Of a DNA stretch of 64,000 nucleotides, positions 62,759 to 64,000 are shown one piece after another. This DNA is from Shewanella amazonensis SB2B. Its GTDB lineage: Bacteria > Pseudomonadota > Gammaproteobacteria > Enterobacterales > Shewanellaceae. How positions within the stretch are numbered: the first letter of the stretch is position 1; each line of letters begins with the position of its first letter. The stretch lies in assembly GCF_000015245.1 (NCBI RefSeq), contig NC_008700.1:626001-690000 (forward strand), written 5' to 3'. Both the position numbers and the translations under genes were made by a program. The notes beneath the pieces were generated by a model that was not told where the DNA came from, searched no databases, and saw only the letters and a list, made by a program, of their open reading frames with translations.

Positions 62759-64000
62759 TTACTTGCGTGTTCTGCGAGCAGCCAGAGCCAGTGCTGCAAA
62801 CAAAGACATCAGGAAACCGAAGCTGCCGCCCGCTGAACCTGCATCTTTATCAATCGTTTGCGCAGGCTCACTCGACACCGGTGGCTGTGTAGGTGCAGAT
62901 GAACTGTTTGAAGCAATGGAAAAACTGATGCTGGTCTGCATCTGGTTGATACCATCGGTTACGGTCACGTTTGAGGAGAACTCACCCGATACGACAGGGA
63001 TACCGCTGATTTCGCCCGCTCGGCTGATTAACAAGCCATCGGGTAATTCATTGGATATAAAGGAGATCCCGTCACCTTCGATATCAATAAAGGCTTTGGA
63101 AATGTTGGCAGTCAGGCTGGTACCCTGAGTTCCTTCAATTACTGAAAGGGACGCAATCTGCTGTGGTGCCATGTCATTGTTGTTGGTGACGTCAATAGTG
63201 ACGTTAACCAGCTCACTGGTGCGATTGACGTGGTCAACCTGGATTTCCAGCACGTAGGACTTGTTGAGCGATTCGTAGTCAAGCGCATCCGTGTTAATGA
63301 CGGTGATTTCACCCGTCGTGGACACCGCAAAAGGCGTACCCGGTAACGCATTAAGCAAGAACATTTCTGCCTTGTTCAGGTCGTCGCTGGCGAAGAATCG
63401 GGGTGATACAGTCTTTATCTGACCGACAACAGTACCATTGGCTGCATTCTCATAAACACTGAAGCTTTGGCCATCCAATGTGCTGACATCATCGGTTTCG
63501 GTGGTTGGAAATTTTGCGATTTGGTTGTTATCCAATTCGAAAATGGCCACGCCGGGAGGACAGTCTTTGTCGATGACCCAGTTGCCACTGGAGATCACAT
63601 TAGGATCGCATTGCATGGTCATGGCGGCTGCTACCCTGGCGGTCTTGCCCGCGGGAATTGTCGTCATCGGTGACCAGGTCAGCTCCTGTTCGACTACCGC
63701 TTTAGGTGCAACATCGTCCGGCAGCAAAGCAGAAGCCGAAGAGCTGGCCAGGAATTTTACGGATCTTTCGATACAGTTATTTGGATTCCATTGCGTCGCC
63801 TGACAGTTGAAATCCCACCAGTTTGGATAACCGTCTTCACCTGTATGGTCGATGATTTGCTCGCTGTATTCGCCATTCAGTATCGGGTTAAAGCGCAGCA
63901 TCTGATCGGTAGCGGTTGATACAGCATCGCGATCGGTACCAAATTGCCAACCCAACTTTTTATTCCAGCTGGTCAGATCTGGGTATTGTTCACGATAGAG
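62759..64000 (-). CDS. C-terminal part of a large exported GlyGly-CTERM protein, cut by right edge
   Basis: At least 413 residues; the frame is open to the edge (reading LYREQYPDLTSWNKK before LGWQFG), so the start lies beyond the window. The middle contains cadherin-like repeats (SVYENAANGTVVGQIKT, DYESLNKSYVLEIQV, NVTIDVTNNNDMAPQQI) and a putative-Ig-type stretch (LPDGLLISRAGEISGIP). It ends with GSAGGSFGFLMSLFAALALAARRTRK, a GlyGly-CTERM sorting signal. Its N-terminal catalytic part, if any, is not visible. It lies 45 bp upstream of the S8 gene with a weak hairpin between, so the two may be one transcript of related secreted enzymes. Confidence 0.85.
   Translation of the reverse strand, partial: LYREQYPDLTSWNKKLGWQFGTDRDAVSTATDQMLRFNPILNGEYSEQIIDHTGEDGYPNWWDFNCQATQWNPNNCIERSVKFLASSSASALLPDDVAPKAVVEQELTWSPMTTIPAGKTARVAAAMTMQCDPNVISSGNWVIDKDCPPGVAIFELDNNQIAKFPTTETDDVSTLDGQSFSVYENAANGTVVGQIKTVSPRFFASDDLNKAEMFLLNALPGTPFAVSTTGEITVINTDALDYESLNKSYVLEIQVDHVNRTSELVNVTIDVTNNNDMAPQQIASLSVIEGTQGTSLTANISKAFIDIEGDGISFISNELPDGLLISRAGEISGIPVVSGEFSSNVTVTDGINQMQTSISFSIASNSSSAPTQPPVSSEPAQTIDKDAGSAGGSFGFLMSLFAALALAARRTRK

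Overview
The window reads as a chromosomal segment of a gammaproteobacterium close to Shewanella. This is inferred from gene content and not from a database search: a CrbS/CrbR-type acetate-switch pair, tetrathionate/thiosulfate dihaem cytochromes, several chemoreceptors, Gram-negative porins, GlyGly-CTERM exported proteins, and perfect CRP and FNR/EtrA-type sites. Most genes have housekeeping-like, moderately GC-rich coding sequence. The stretch from about 51.6 to 58.5 kb is visibly more AT-rich and contains the only clearly accessory-looking patch.

Layout. 0-5.6 kb: edge fragment of a membrane protein, exported alkyl sulfatase, DEAD-box helicase deaD, exported M28 peptidase. 5.6-10.8 kb: uvrA, a YajR-type MFS exporter and ssb. 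10.9-17 kb: a coherent hydroxybutyrate/ketone-body block (3-hydroxybutyrate dehydrogenase, both subunits of a 3-oxoacid CoA-transferase, a secreted PHB-depolymerase-type esterase, a TonB receptor). 17.1-21.4 kb: convergent LuxR-type response regulator and SSS-domain hybrid kinase (CrbR/CrbS type). 21.5-24.5 kb: MFS transporter plus esterase operon and a periplasmic binding protein. 24.6-26.4 kb: TsdB/TsdA-like cytochromes. 26.5-32.9 kb: membrane protein, diguanylate cyclase, ybaK, PAS chemoreceptor, quinone oxidoreductase, small acidic-tailed protein. 33-37.1 kb: galK-galM and a Kef-type antiporter. 37.2-43.4 kb: dsbD-cutA, fxsA, a Hanks-type protein kinase, a Cys-rich small protein and tpm. 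43.4-47.2 kb: two tandem paralogous porins, the second behind a perfect CRP site, then tcdA. 47.2-54.6 kb: sensor kinase, SieB-like membrane protein, DUF3149 microprotein, a hemerythrin-fused chemoreceptor, a binding protein and another chemoreceptor. 54.7-56.2 kb: tRNA-Leu(CAA) followed by three 124-bp-type tandem repeats carrying altered tRNA 3' sequence and terminators, then a gene-poor patch with a hexanucleotide repeat and a frameshifted small membrane protein gene. 56.2-64 kb: a CadC/ToxR-like membrane transcription factor and two adjacent exported GlyGly-CTERM proteins, one a complete subtilisin and one running off the right edge.

How it fits together. Polymer or ester substrates would be cleaved outside the cell. 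Hydroxybutyrate would be oxidised and activated to acetoacetyl-CoA, and the acetyl-CoA/acetate flux would be watched by the CrbS/CrbR-type system. Redox and oxygen sensing recur: hemerythrin and PAS chemoreceptors, FNR-type boxes upstream of small genes, tetrathionate-type cytochromes and DsbD. This suits a facultative respirer at oxic/anoxic interfaces. The least explained element is the tRNA-Leu repeat array at 54813-55178, whose organisation resembles the E. coli tyrT/rtT locus.
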